From the NCBI RefSeq assembly GCF_001425385.1, contig NZ_LMQO01000003.1, positions 1-64,000 on the forward strand: a DNA stretch of 64,000 bases, read 5' to 3'. This stretch comes from Sphingomonas sp. Leaf407 (GTDB lineage Bacteria > Pseudomonadota > Alphaproteobacteria > Sphingomonadales > Sphingomonadaceae). The notes under the pieces were generated by a model that had not been told where the DNA came from, did not search any database, and worked only from the letters and a program-made list of their open reading frames with translations. A program made the position numbers and the translations under genes. This document shows, in pieces, positions 16,331-24,523 of this stretch (within the stretch, counting starts at the first letter, position 1; each line of letters starts with the position of its first letter).

Positions 16331-16435
16331 AAGATGGCGAACGACCGGTGGCGTCGGAGCCGCCGAACGGTCCCAAGCCGGATCGGCATTCGGCTCTTCC
16401 GGTGCAGTCCGTCGTCGAAAACACCACCTTCCTTC

Positions 16436-16542
16436 GTCACCCCGGACGTGTTCCGGGGTCCACCTGGCCGCGAACGCTGTCGCAAGTGCTTCGAACGGCA
16501 TCGATCGCTGCACCGTGGACCCCGGAACGAGTCCGGGGTGAC
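16436..16542. repeat. paired palindromic repeat, family R1 (CCCCGGA-TCCGGGG)
   Basis: GTCACCCCGGACGTGTTCCG... on the left and its near-inverse ...AACGAGTCCGGGGTGAC on the right enclose about 50 bp. Each arm is itself a hairpin and the two arms pair with each other. The same unit recurs at 51306-51402 and 54237-54342, with single arms at 34340-34366 and 49574-49600. The rest of 16282-16633 holds no gene. Confidence 0.85.
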
Positions 16543-16633
16543 GGAAATGGTCTTTGCTGGCGTCACGGCCGGCTGAATGTCGATCGGCCCTAAGCGGTTG
16601 AGGGGGCGGGACGCTTCGCCCATAAGGGTCGCC

Positions 16634-17155
16634 ATGCGTATCCTGTTGCCCTTCGCTCCGCTCGTCCTGCTCGCCGCCTGCGTGCCGCCCGCCGCGCCGC
16701 CGGCGGCGATGCCCGATCCCGTTCCGCCGGTACGACCAGTGGCGGTCGTCGCGCCGCCGCCTGTCGCCGGCGACTGGCGCGATGATGCGGTGACGCCGGG
16801 CGACTGGCAGTATCGTGGTCTGGGCAACGGATCGGTCGCGACCTATGGCGCGCGCGGCGGTGCTACCCTTGCGACGCTGCGCTGCGACGCGGGCGCCGGT
16901 CAGGTGACGCTGATGCTGGCGAGCAGCCGTCCCGCCCCCGGCACGATCACGATCCGCACGTCGAGCACCCAGCGCAGCATGGCCGTGCGGCCGGTCGCGG
17001 GCGGCGTGGCGCTGACGCTGCCCGCCGGCGACCGGCTGCTCGATGCGATCGGGTTCAGCCGGGGCCGGTTCGTGATCGAAGGGGCGGGCGTCGGCCGGCT
17101 GGTGCTGCCGGCATGGGCCGAGATCCTGCGCGTGACCGAGGACTGCCGCCGGTGA
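16634..17155 (+). CDS. small lipoprotein of unknown function, paralogue A
   Basis: 173 residues from ATG at 16634. A clean lipoprotein signal (RILLPFAPLVLLAAC) is followed by a Pro/Ala-rich linker (PPAAPPAAMPDPVPPVRP). The globular part, from about residue 45, starts GDWQYRGLGNGSVATYG and has one Cys near the middle (LRCDAG) and one at the end (TEDCRR), probably a disulfide. The same layout is seen in the next gene, so the two are paralogues. Its TGA overlaps the GTG of the next gene (GTGA). I do not recognise a named family; a surface or periplasmic role is inferred from the lipobox only. Confidence 0.75.
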   Translation: MRILLPFAPLVLLAACVPPAAPPAAMPDPVPPVRPVAVVAPPPVAGDWRDDAVTPGDWQYRGLGNGSVATYGARGGATLATLRCDAGAGQVTLMLASSRPAPGTITIRTSSTQRSMAVRPVAGGVALTLPAGDRLLDAIGFSRGRFVIEGAGVGRLVLPAWAEILRVTEDCRR

Positions 17156-17685
17156 AGACCGGCACGGCGTCTGCGCTGGCGCTGCTGCTCGCCGCCTGTT
17201 CGGGCGAGCCGACGCCCGCGCCATCGCCGACGCCGACCCCTGTCGCGACGCCGACCGTCATCGCCAGCGCGCGAACGCTGGCTCCCGGCGAATTGCCTAC
17301 GCCCGAACTCGACGGTGCGGCACCGCTTGCCGGAACATGGCGGTTTCAGGCATCGGCCAGTGGCAGCGCCGCGCGCTACGACAGCGGCGAGGCGCTTCGC
17401 TTCGCGGTCCGCTGCGATTCCCAGGCGCGGCGAATCGTCTTCGTGGCGGCGGGGGAGGGCAGCGCGATCCGCCTGTTCACCCCCGATGCCGCCGCGACCT
17501 TCCCGGCCAAGCGGATCGACGGCACGCTGGAGGCGGCGGTGACGACCGGACAGACCTTCCTCGACGCGCTGGCCAAGGCACGAACGATCGGAGTCGGCGG
17601 TGGCGACGGCCCGATCGGGCGGCTGCCCGGCGACCGGTCGATCGGCGATGTCGTGGCGCGCTGCCGTCCCGGCGGCGGGCGATGA
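17152..17685 (+). CDS. small lipoprotein of unknown function, paralogue B
   Basis: 177 residues from the GTG at 17152, chosen because it overlaps the preceding stop and starts a proper lipoprotein signal (KTGTASALALLLAAC). A Pro/Thr-rich linker (PTPAPSPTPTPVATPT) follows, then a domain beginning GTWRFQASASGSAARYD with LRFAVRCDSQ and a final RCRP. These align with GDWQYRG, LRCDAG and EDCRR of paralogue A, so this is an old tandem duplication. The two products may pair at the membrane. No function can be named. Confidence 0.72.
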   Translation: MKTGTASALALLLAACSGEPTPAPSPTPTPVATPTVIASARTLAPGELPTPELDGAAPLAGTWRFQASASGSAARYDSGEALRFAVRCDSQARRIVFVAAGEGSAIRLFTPDAAATFPAKRIDGTLEAAVTTGQTFLDALAKARTIGVGGGDGPIGRLPGDRSIGDVVARCRPGGGR

Positions 17686-17783
17686 TCGGTGCAGCATGCG
17701 CGTAATTCAAGGCTTGTAACCATCGCGGCAATGGCACACATTCGGCGCGCGCTACCAGTCGGGGCGTAACGGCTTTAACTAGC

Positions 17784-17798
17784 GAAAGGAGGTGATCC
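17784..17798 (+). promoter_or_regulatory. 15-nt perfect Shine-Dalgarno
   Basis: GAAAGGAGGTGATCC is complementary over 15 bases to the usual bacterial 16S rRNA 3' end (GGATCACCTCCTTTC). Its GGAGG ends 7 bases before the ATG at 17800. Ordinary sites in this window pair over 4-7 bases. Confidence 0.85.
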
Positions 17799-17799
17799 G

Positions 17800-17856
17800 A
17801 TGTCTCATGGTTCAGCAGTGGGTTCGGTTCAGTTCGTTCGGGAGACGCGCCGCTAG
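17800..17856 (+). CDS. 18-residue micro-ORF
   Basis: ATG at 17800 to TAG at 17856 encodes MSHGSAVGSVQFVRETRR. The start is set by the extraordinary Shine-Dalgarno directly before it. The peptide has no signal or membrane segment and ends in basic residues. It may be a translated peptide, or its translation may matter mainly for loading ribosomes on the RNA. I do not recognise a family. Confidence 0.55.
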   Translation: MSHGSAVGSVQFVRETRR

Positions 17857-17963
17857 GCACAACGGATCGTGCGGGGAGTATCCTCTCCCAGCCAACGCAC
17901 GGTTCGGCCACAGGCGGTTCGCATGGTCTCCCGGGCTGGAACTTCCGGCCGCTGACCATGCTT

Positions 17964-18001
17964 GAGGTCGTCGGGTGTCGAGAGACCCCGGCGGCCTCTT
18001 T
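17964..18001 (+). terminator. rho-independent terminator of the micro-ORF RNA
   Basis: GAGGTCGTCGGGTGTC, loop GAGA, GACCCCGGCGGCCTC, then TTT. The long stem has only G-T type mismatches. The T-run is on the plus strand, so it stops plus-strand transcription; it also abuts the stop codon of the convergent channel gene. Confidence 0.75.
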
Positions 18002-18783
18002 CATGTCGGCGTACCCTGACGCAGCTTGCGATGCCCCGCCGCCAGTACGATCGCGACCACCGATCCGCCGAGGATGTTGCCGAGCGTCGCCAGCGCGACG
18101 TTGAACGCCGCCGCGCCGATCGGCACCGCCTGCGGATCGATGCCCCAGGCGATCGGCAGCAGCGACATGTTCGCCACCGAATGTTCGAACCCCGCCGCGA
18201 CGAACAGCGCGACCGGCCCGATCACGGCCGCGATCTTGCCGCCGATCGACTTGGCACCCGTCGCCATCCATACGCCAAGACACACCAGCATGTTGGCGAG
18301 CATGCCCGAGGCGATCAGCTCGACCCAGTCCTTGCCGAGCTTGGTGGTCGCGGTCTTGAGCGCCGCCGCGCCGACCGCGCCGTCGATCGCTTGCGGCCCG
18401 CCCGCCGCCACGAACAAGGCGGCGACCGCGATGCTGCCGACCAGATTGGCGATCCACACCACGCTCCAGTCGCGCAGCGTCTCGCCGATGGAAAGCCGGT
18501 CCTGCGCGGCGGGCAGGACGAACATGGTATTGCCGGTGAACAACTGTGTCCCCGTCACCATCACCAGCATCAGCCCGACCGAAAAGGCGACGCCCGACAG
18601 CAACTGCACCGCGCCACCGGGCGTGCCGCCAGCCTGCGCCACCAGATAGCCGATACTGCCGAAACCGATCTGCGCGCCCGCCGCAATCCCGAGCAGCGCC
18701 ATCGCGCCGAGCGGCGGCCGGGTCTTGGCCAGCATCGCATCGTCGATCGTATCGGCCAGTTCGGCGGCGGTGGTATCGGCCAT
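18001..18783 (-). CDS. formate/nitrite transporter family channel (FocA/NirC)
   Basis: 260 residues from ATG at 18783, with GGGAGCG upstream. FNT proteins are pentameric inner-membrane channels with six transmembrane helices for small monovalent anions such as formate, nitrite or lactate. Visible signs: the N-terminal GAMALLGIAAGAQIGFGSIGYL helix, the broken-helix region GTQLFTGNTMFV, and GFEHSVANMSLLP, in which the central His (GFEHS) is the conserved pore residue. No formate or nitrite enzyme gene is next to it, so the cargo is open. It is convergent with the lipoprotein/micro-ORF unit. Confidence 0.9.
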   Translation of the reverse strand: MADTTAAELADTIDDAMLAKTRPPLGAMALLGIAAGAQIGFGSIGYLVAQAGGTPGGAVQLLSGVAFSVGLMLVMVTGTQLFTGNTMFVLPAAQDRLSIGETLRDWSVVWIANLVGSIAVAALFVAAGGPQAIDGAVGAAALKTATTKLGKDWVELIASGMLANMLVCLGVWMATGAKSIGGKIAAVIGPVALFVAAGFEHSVANMSLLPIAWGIDPQAVPIGAAAFNVALATLGNILGGSVVAIVLAAGHRKLRQGTPT

Positions 18784-18848
18784 GGAACGCTCCCATCGGT
18801 TTGGGAACGTAACGATGCCGAGGGGTGTCGGGGTCCGCCACACGAAAA

Positions 18849-18884
18849 ACGGCGCGGTTCGTGTCGAACCGCGCCGTCTGTTTT
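18849..18884. terminator. bidirectional terminator between the dehydratase and FNT genes
   Basis: ACGGCGCGGTTCG, loop TGT, CGAACCGCGCCGT is a perfect 13-bp stem. On the plus strand it is followed by CTGTTTT and on the minus strand by TTTTTCG, so it can stop transcription both ways. For the minus strand it ends the galM-dehydratase transcript before the channel gene. Confidence 0.85.
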
Positions 18885-18916
18885 GCCGGAAATGATCCAT
18901 CGACCTTGCAACAACC

Positions 18917-18998
18917 GTCATCCCAGCGAAGGCTGGGATCTCCTGGCCGTGGCGCGCGACAAGAACCGCTTGAGGCCCCAGCCTTCGCTGGGGCGACG
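18917..18998. repeat. paired palindromic repeat, family R2 (CCAGC-GAAGG-CTGG)
   Basis: Left arm GTCATCCCAGCGAAGGCTGG, right arm CCCCAGCCTTCGCTGGGGCG, about 35 bp apart. Nearly the same 80-90 bp unit is at 28302-28386, including the CCGCTTGAGGCCCCAG piece; a single arm is at 57259-57285. Confidence 0.85.
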
Positions 18999-19021
18999 TT
19001 TCCGTTCAGGTGGATCAGAGT

Positions 19022-20812
19022 CTAGTGATTGTCGCGCGGCAGGCCCTGCGTCTGGGCGATGCGCTGATACGCTTCGGCCCCTTCCAGAATCGCACCGGTC
19101 GACATCTGGCCGACCACCGAACGCTGGATTTCCTGCCATGGCGTCTGCGATGCCGGATAGCGATACCCGCCAGCGGCTTCCAGCTCCTGACGGCGAACCG
19201 CCAGTTCCTCGTCCGACAGCAGCACGTCGGCGCTGCCCTTGCCCAGATCGATCCGCACTCGGTCGCCGGTGCGCAGCAGCGCGAGGCCACCGCCCGCCGC
19301 CGCTTCGGGGGATGCGTTCAGGATCGATGGGCTGCCCGACGTCCCCGACTGACGCCCGTCGCCGATGCACGGCAGCGCGCTGACGCCCTCGGTGATGAGA
19401 TACGCCGGCGGCCGCATGTTCACGACCTCGGCCGCGCCGGGATAGCCGATCGGCCCGGCACCGCGCATGAACATCAAGGTTTCGGGGGTGATGCCGAGCG
19501 CGGGATCGTCGATCCGGTGGTGATAATCCTCCGGCCCATCGAACACGACCGCCGGCCCCTCGAACGCTTCGGGGTCGTTCGGGTTGGAGAGATAGCGCTG
19601 GCGGAATTCGGGGCCGATCACGCTGGTCTTCATCACCGCCGCGTCGAACAGATTGCCCTTGAGGACGATGAACCCGGCCTCTTCCTTGAGCGGCTGGTCG
19701 AACGGGCGGATGACCTTTTCATCCTCGATGGTGGCCGAACGGCAATTCTCGCCGATCGTCTTGCCGTTCACCGTCATCGCATCTTCCGCGATCAGGCCCT
19801 GACCCATCAACTGGTTGATGACCGCCGGCACGCCGCCCGCGCGGTAATAATCCTCGCCGAGATATTCGCCGGCGGGTTGCAGGTTCACCAGCAGCGGAAT
19901 CTTGTGCCCCTGCTCCTGCCAATCCTCGATCGGCAGGTCGATGCCGGTGTGCCGGGCGAGCGCCGCCAGATGGATCGGCGCGTTGGTCGATCCGCCGATC
20001 GCCGAATTGACCTTGATCGCGTTGTGGAATGCGTCGCGCGTCAGAATGTCCGACGGCTTCAAATCCTCGCGCACCATGTCGACGATGCGTTTGCCGGTGT
20101 GGTACGCGATCTCCTGCCGGTCGCGATACGGCGCGGGGATCGCCGCCGATCCGGGGAGCTGCATGCCGAGCGCCTCGGCCAGCGAGTTCATCGTCGTCGC
20201 CGTGCCCATTGTGTTGCAATAGCCGGTCGAGGGCGCCGAGGACGAGACGAGGCGGATGAACTCCTTGTTGTCGATCTCGCCCGCCGCCAGCATCTGGCGC
20301 GCCTTCCACACGATCGTGCCCGAGCCGGTGCGCTCGCCCTTGTGCCAGCCGTTGAGCATGGGACCGACCGACAACGCGATCGCCGGGATGTTGACCGTGG
20401 CGGCGGCCATCAAGCACGCCGGCGTCGTCTTGTCGCAACCGATCGTCAGCACCACGCCGTCGAGCGGATAGCCGTACAGCACCTCGACGAGGCCGAGGTA
20501 CGCAAGGTTACGGTCGAGGCCGGCGGTCGGCCGCTTGCCGGTTTCCTGAATCGGATGGACCGGGAATTCGAGCACGATCCCGCCCGCCTCGCGGATGCCC
20601 TCGCGCAGCCGTTCGGCCAGCACGAGGTGATGGCGGTTGCAGGGCGAAAGGTCGCTGCCGGTCTGGGCGATGCCGATGATCGGCTTGCCCGACTGCAATT
20701 CCTCCTGGCTCAGCCCGAAGTTCAGATAGCGCTCGATATACAGCGCGGTCATGTCGATATTGTCGGGGTTGTCGAACCAGGCGCGGCTGCGCAGGGGGGG
20801 CATGTCGGTCAT
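19022..20812 (-). CDS. IlvD/Edd-family dehydratase, probably L-arabinonate (or D-xylonate) dehydratase
   Basis: 596 residues. Iron-sulfur dehydratases of this family remove water from sugar acids or dihydroxy acids. Cluster ligands and conserved motifs are visible: SDLSPCNRH (about residue 55), [14 protein letters not shown] (about 125), [17 protein letters not shown] (about 190), and [19 protein letters not shown] near the C-terminus. The length and the C-terminal [16 protein letters not shown] favour the pentonate branch over IlvD itself. Neighbours (mutarotase 17 bp upstream, FucP permease, AraD1 enzyme) support an oxidative non-phosphorylating L-arabinose route in which it converts L-arabinonate to 2-keto-3-deoxy-L-arabinonate. 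The exact sugar acid cannot be proven from sequence. Confidence 0.85.
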   Translation of the reverse strand: MTDMPPLRSRAWFDNPDNIDMTALYIERYLNFGLSQEELQSGKPIIGIAQTGSDLSPCNRHHLVLAERLREGIREAGGIVLEFPVHPIQETGKRPTAGLDRNLAYLGLVEVLYGYPLDGVVLTIGCDKTTPACLMAAATVNIPAIALSVGPMLNGWHKGERTGSGTIVWKARQMLAAGEIDNKEFIRLVSSSAPSTGYCNTMGTATTMNSLAEALGMQLPGSAAIPAPYRDRQEIAYHTGKRIVDMVREDLKPSDILTRDAFHNAIKVNSAIGGSTNAPIHLAALARHTGIDLPIEDWQEQGHKIPLLVNLQPAGEYLGEDYYRAGGVPAVINQLMGQGLIAEDAMTVNGKTIGENCRSATIEDEKVIRPFDQPLKEEAGFIVLKGNLFDAAVMKTSVIGPEFRQRYLSNPNDPEAFEGPAVVFDGPEDYHHRIDDPALGITPETLMFMRGAGPIGYPGAAEVVNMRPPAYLITEGVSALPCIGDGRQSGTSGSPSILNASPEAAAGGGLALLRTGDRVRIDLGKGSADVLLSDEELAVRRQELEAAGGYRYPASQTPWQEIQRSVVGQMSTGAILEGAEAYQRIAQTQGLPRDNH

Positions 20813-20829
20813 CGAGCGGAGCTTTCGGA

Positions 20830-21960
20830 TCAGCGGGTCGTGGAAAGGCGATAGATCATGACGTGGCGGTACGGCTTGCCCGGATCGACCCGGGCCGAGG
20901 CGAAGGTCGGCTGGTTGGGCGAATCGGGGAATTTCTGCGGTTCCAGTGCGATGCCGTCACCCATGCGATACAGATGCCCCTGCTTGCCGACATAAGTGCC
21001 GTCAAGGAAGTTGCCGGTATAGAACTGGATGCCCGGTTCGGTCGACAATACTTCGAGCACCCGGCCGCTGAGGCCGTCCTCCAGCCGCGCAGCCAGCTCG
21101 GGCGTGGGCGTCGGCCCCTTGTCGAGCACGAAATTATGGTCGTAGCCCTGACCCAGCCGGATCTGTTCGTCGCGTCCGTCGCGGATGCCGTCGGCGATCA
21201 GCCGGGGTTTGGTGAAATCGAACACCGTGCCGTGGACCGGGCGGATCTGGCCGGTCGGGATCAGCCGCGCGTCGACGGGGGTGTAGCTGCCCGCCGGGAC
21301 GGTCAGCCGGTGCTGTTCGGTGCCGCCGGGCGCGCCTTCACCGCTCAGGTTGAAGATCGCGTGGTTCGTCATGTTGACGATCGTCGGCTTGGTCGTCGCC
21401 GCGTCGAACGCGATGGTCAGGTCGCCGGCATCGTTCAGCGAATAGGTGACGGCGGTGGTCAACTGCCCCGGATAGCCCTGATCGCCATCGGCGCTGACCA
21501 GCGTCAGCTTCACCGACGCGGTCGCCCCGGACTTCACGTCGGCCACCTGCCACACGCGCTTGTCGAACCCCTGGGTTCCGCCGTGGAGCGAGTTGGTCTT
21601 GTCGTTCTGCGTCAGTTGATAGCTGCGCCCGTCGAGGCTGAACTTGCCGCCGGCGATCCGGTTGGCATAGCGCCCGACGCTCACCCCGAAATAATTGGGG
21701 CGCGATTCATAGGTCGCGACATCGTCATAGCCGAGCACCACGTCGGCGCGCTTGCCGGCGCGGTCGGGGGCGACCAGCGATTGCAGCGTCGCGCCATAGG
21801 ACAGGATGCGCGCCGACACGCCCTTTGCGTTGGTCAGCACGATCGCCTCGATGGCGGTGCCGTCCTTCAACCGCCCGGCGGCTTCGCGTTTCGCATCGGC
21901 GGCCTGCGCCGAACTGATCGTCGCCGCGACCGCCACCGTGGCCAGAGCCCACCGTTTCAT
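20830..21960 (-). CDS. galM: secreted aldose 1-epimerase (galactose mutarotase family)
   Basis: 376 residues from ATG at 21960 (GGGGAG 9 bases upstream); an ATG three codons earlier is too close to the ribosome site. A signal peptide (about residues 1-20, ending SSAQA) places it in the periplasm, unlike cytosolic GalM. It interconverts alpha and beta anomers of free sugars before uptake. Expected motifs are present: [29 protein letters not shown] with the catalytic His, YDHNFVL, and [11 protein letters not shown] with the catalytic Glu. It is 17 bp from the dehydratase start, so they form an operon, divergent from the permease gene. Confidence 0.92.
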   Translation of the reverse strand: MKRWALATVAVAATISSAQAADAKREAAGRLKDGTAIEAIVLTNAKGVSARILSYGATLQSLVAPDRAGKRADVVLGYDDVATYESRPNYFGVSVGRYANRIAGGKFSLDGRSYQLTQNDKTNSLHGGTQGFDKRVWQVADVKSGATASVKLTLVSADGDQGYPGQLTTAVTYSLNDAGDLTIAFDAATTKPTIVNMTNHAIFNLSGEGAPGGTEQHRLTVPAGSYTPVDARLIPTGQIRPVHGTVFDFTKPRLIADGIRDGRDEQIRLGQGYDHNFVLDKGPTPTPELAARLEDGLSGRVLEVLSTEPGIQFYTGNFLDGTYVGKQGHLYRMGDGIALEPQKFPDSPNQPTFASARVDPGKPYRHVMIYRLSTTR

Positions 21961-21988
21961 TGCTTCCATCTCCCCTCCGCCGCGACCG

Positions 21989-22015
21989 TTGACGCGGTGC
22001 CTTCCGCCATATAGT
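21989..22015 (+). promoter_or_regulatory. putative promoter of the FucP-type permease operon
   Basis: TTGACG, 15 bases, TATAGT. The -10 lies inside the operator-like sequence at 22009-22024. The same arrangement precedes the GH127 gene. The divergent galM promoter was not resolved. Confidence 0.4.
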
Positions 22016-22024
22016 CAGACAAAA
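22009..22024 (+). promoter_or_regulatory. putative GntR-type operator between galM and the permease gene
   Basis: ATATAGTCAGACAAAA; relative to its gene it has the same orientation as the GH127 site (ATATTAGTCGGACAAAA). Core AGTC-N-GACAAAA is identical. Binding here could repress both divergent operons. Confidence 0.55.
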
Positions 22025-22096
22025 ACGTTTAGGGCAAGCGGGTGTCGCCTACCGACGCCGGCCATTGTCATATAAATAAGGGGAGTTTGCGACAAG

Positions 22097-23413
22097 ATGC
22101 CGGCACCGATCACTTCCGCGCGCGGTGTGACCGCCGCGCCGCCGGGGGGCAACTACACCTCGGCGCTGACGCTGCTCGCCAGCCTGTTCTTCATGTGGGG
22201 CTTCATCACGGTCATCAACAACACGCTGCTGCCGCATCTGCGCAGCGTGTTCGACCTGAACTATACCCAGACCACGCTGATCGAAAGCGTGTGGTTCATC
22301 GCCTATTTCTTCGCGTCGATCCCGTCGGCCAAGCTGATCGAGCGGATCGGCTATCAGAAATCGCTGGTCATCGGATTGCTGGTGATGGCGGCGGGTGCGG
22401 CGGGCATGGTGCTGGCCGCCAGCCTGCCGTCGTACGGTGTCACGCTGGTGATGCTGTTCGTGATCGCCAGCGGCATCACGCTGCTGCAGGTCGCGGCCAA
22501 CCCCTATGTCGCGGTGATCGGCCCATCGGCCACCGCCTCGTCGCGGCTCAATCTGGTGCAGGCGATGAACTCGGCCGGCACCATGCTCGCCCCGCTGTTC
22601 GGTGCGTATCTGATCCTCGGCCGGTCGAAGGGCGGCACGGCGGAGGCGGGCACGGTGCTGACGCAGGCCGAACGGATGGCCGACGCGCAGTCGGTGATCC
22701 TGCCCTATGTGCTGGTCACGATCGTGCTGGTCGTGCTGGCGGTCATCATCGCGCGCTTCCCGCTCCCCGCGATGGGATCGTCCACCAGCCGCGTCGCCAA
22801 GGAAGAGCGCCGGAAGCATTCGCTGTGGAACCACCGCAACCTCGTGTTCGGCGTGCCCGCGATCTTCATCTACCTGATCGCCGAGATCGGCGTAGCCAAC
22901 CTGTTCGTGAACTTCGTCAGCCAGCCCGACATCGCCAACGTCACCAACGAACTCGCCGGGCGCTATCTGACGCTGTTGTGGGGCGGGATGATGATCGGTC
23001 GTTTCGTCGGCAGCTTCGTGATGCAGAAGGTCGACGCGGCCAAGGTGCTGGCGCTGTTCTCGATCGGCGCGTTCGTCGTGATGCTGGGTGCCACCTTCCT
23101 GAACGGTCCGGCCGCGATGTGGTCGCTGATCCTCGTCGGGCTGTTCCATTCGATCATGTTCCCGACGATTTTTACGCTCGGCATCAAGGGGCTGGGGCCG
23201 CTGACCGAGGAAGGCTCGGGGCTGCTCATCATGGCGATCGCCGGCGGCGCGCTGGTGGTGGTGCAGGGCTGGCTGGCCGATAAATACGGCCTGCAATGGT
23301 CGTTCCTGCTGACCGCCGCGTGCGAACTCTACATCCTGTCCTACGCATTGTGGGGATCGAAGGTGACGAACCCGATCGCCGATGTTCCCGCCGATACCGA
23401 CGTCTTCAAGTAA
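22097..23413 (+). CDS. FucP-family sugar:H+ symporter (MFS)
   Basis: 438 residues from ATG at 22097. About 12 transmembrane helices. The start ALTLLASLFFMWGFITVINN and the later ANPYVAVIGP and LFHSIMFPTIFTLGIKGLG are hallmarks of the L-fucose permease family (FucP/GluP), which imports fucose, galactose, arabinose or glucose with a proton. A charged cytoplasmic loop (about residues 235-250, SRVAKEERRKHS) separates the two halves. The AraD1 gene starts 12 bp after its stop. In this setting L-arabinose is the likeliest cargo, but the family is broad. Confidence 0.9.
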   Translation: MPAPITSARGVTAAPPGGNYTSALTLLASLFFMWGFITVINNTLLPHLRSVFDLNYTQTTLIESVWFIAYFFASIPSAKLIERIGYQKSLVIGLLVMAAGAAGMVLAASLPSYGVTLVMLFVIASGITLLQVAANPYVAVIGPSATASSRLNLVQAMNSAGTMLAPLFGAYLILGRSKGGTAEAGTVLTQAERMADAQSVILPYVLVTIVLVVLAVIIARFPLPAMGSSTSRVAKEERRKHSLWNHRNLVFGVPAIFIYLIAEIGVANLFVNFVSQPDIANVTNELAGRYLTLLWGGMMIGRFVGSFVMQKVDAAKVLALFSIGAFVVMLGATFLNGPAAMWSLILVGLFHSIMFPTIFTLGIKGLGPLTEEGSGLLIMAIAGGALVVVQGWLADKYGLQWSFLLTAACELYILSYALWGSKVTNPIADVPADTDVFK

Positions 23414-23424
23414 GGAACCTTCCG

Positions 23425-24411
23425 ATGACCCTCCGCCTGTTGCAGCGCGTGGCCCCCGCGCGCGCCGTCATCGCCGCGACCGACAGCGGCGCGCATATCG
23501 TTCCCGGCGTTGCCAGCGTCCGCGACCTCGCCTTGCGCGCGATCGAGGCGGGCCAGTCGATCGCCGACACCATCGCCGCGCTGGGGCAGGGCGAAGCGGT
23601 CGACCTGACCGCCTTGTTCGAAGCCGGCCAGATCGGATCGCCGATCGATCACGCGGACCCGGCGCATGTCGTGATGACCGGCACCGGCCTCACCCACCTC
23701 GGCTCCGCCGAGGGGCGCGACAAGATGCACCGCGCGGCGGCCGAAGCGGCGACCCAGACCGATTCGATGCGGATGTTCCTCGAAGGGGTCGAGGGCGGCA
23801 AGCCGGCCGAGGGTCAGACTGGCCAGCAGCCCGAATGGTTCTACAAGGGCGACGGCAGCCAGATGGTGGCGCCGGGCGGCGACTTCACCATGCCTGCCTT
23901 CGCACAGGACGGCGGCGAGGAGCCCGAACTCGCCGGCATCTACCTGATCGGTCCCGACGGCACGCCGCACCGCATCGGCCTGACCCTTGCCAACGAATTT
24001 TCGGACCATGTGACCGAACGCCACAACTATCTGTGGCTCGCGCACAGCAAGCTGCGTCAGGCGTCGCTCGGCCCCGAACTGCTGGTCGGCACCCCGCCCG
24101 AACACGTCGAGGGCACCAGCCGCATCGTGCGGAATGGCGAGACGATCTGGGAAAAGCCGTTCCTGTCGGGCGAGGCGAACATGTCGCACAGCCTGTCGAA
24201 CCTCGAACACCATCACTTCAAATATGCGCTGTTCCGCCGGCCGGGCGACATCCATGTCCATTTCTTTGGCACGGCGACGCTGTCGTTCTCGGACGGGATC
24301 GCGACGCAGGAAGGCGACGTGTTCGAAATCGCGGCGGCCCCGTTCATCCTGCCGCTGCGCAACACGCTGACGCGGGCGGAAGCGCAGGACGTCAGCGTCC
24401 GCCAGCTCTGA
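23425..24411 (+). CDS. AraD1-family (fumarylacetoacetase-fold) 2-keto-3-deoxy-L-arabinonate-processing enzyme
   Basis: 328 residues from ATG at 23425. It has the FAH-type C-terminal fold with metal-binding acidic residues: MTGTGLTHLGSA near residue 90, EPELAGIYLIG with its Glu near residue 170, FSDHVTERHNYLWLAHSK, and SHSLSNLEHHHFKYALFR. This layout is that of the AraD1 family linked to pentonate dehydratases, thought to act on 2-keto-3-deoxy-L-arabinonate, giving alpha-ketoglutarate semialdehyde. The following semialdehyde dehydrogenase is not in this window. It is in an operon with the permease; the transcript ends at the palindromic repeat 24419-24514. Confidence 0.8.
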   Translation: MTLRLLQRVAPARAVIAATDSGAHIVPGVASVRDLALRAIEAGQSIADTIAALGQGEAVDLTALFEAGQIGSPIDHADPAHVVMTGTGLTHLGSAEGRDKMHRAAAEAATQTDSMRMFLEGVEGGKPAEGQTGQQPEWFYKGDGSQMVAPGGDFTMPAFAQDGGEEPELAGIYLIGPDGTPHRIGLTLANEFSDHVTERHNYLWLAHSKLRQASLGPELLVGTPPEHVEGTSRIVRNGETIWEKPFLSGEANMSHSLSNLEHHHFKYALFRRPGDIHVHFFGTATLSFSDGIATQEGDVFEIAAAPFILPLRNTLTRAEAQDVSVRQL

Positions 24412-24418
24412 CCCTCCC

Positions 24419-24514
24419 GTCATCCCGGCGCAGGCCGGGATCCATGGATACAAGCCGGCGCGCTTCCATCGATGACGCCCGTATCCATGGATTCCGGCCT
24501 TCGCCGGAATGACG
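24419..24514. repeat. paired palindromic repeat, family R3 (ATCCATGGAT), between convergent genes
   Basis: GTCATCCCGGCGCAGGCCGG then ATCCATGGATAC, about 28 bp, GTATCCATGGAT then TCCGGCCTTCGCCGGAATGACG shape. The arms are mutually inverted over about 33 bp and each holds its own hairpin. It separates the AraD1 gene and the convergent NUDIX gene and could terminate both. Related units: 34233-34261, 54366-54458 and 61909-61937. Confidence 0.85.
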
Positions 24515-24523
24515 TCCTGTAGG

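Larger units (their letters stand above)
17780..18001 (+). ncRNA. candidate structured small RNA carrying a micro-ORF, ending in a terminator
   Basis: A compact unit between the lipoprotein gene and the convergent FocA gene. It opens with a 15-nt perfect Shine-Dalgarno and an 18-codon ORF. A nested stem follows (GTGCG 17869-17873 with CGCAC 17896-17900, enclosing GGGAG/CTCCC at 17874-17889). Next is a stem closed by CATGGTC (17922-17928) and GACCATG (17954-17960), and last a strong hairpin with a T-tail at 17964-18001. No gene follows on this strand, so it looks like a stand-alone short transcript rather than a leader. No clear promoter was seen; RNA limits are estimates. Confidence 0.45.

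Noticed and set aside
17784..17798. Possible fragment of a 16S rRNA-complementary or rRNA gene
   Set aside because: Only 15 bases match the anti-Shine-Dalgarno complement, no adjoining rRNA sequence is present, and an ATG with an ORF follows at the right distance. A translation signal explains it better.
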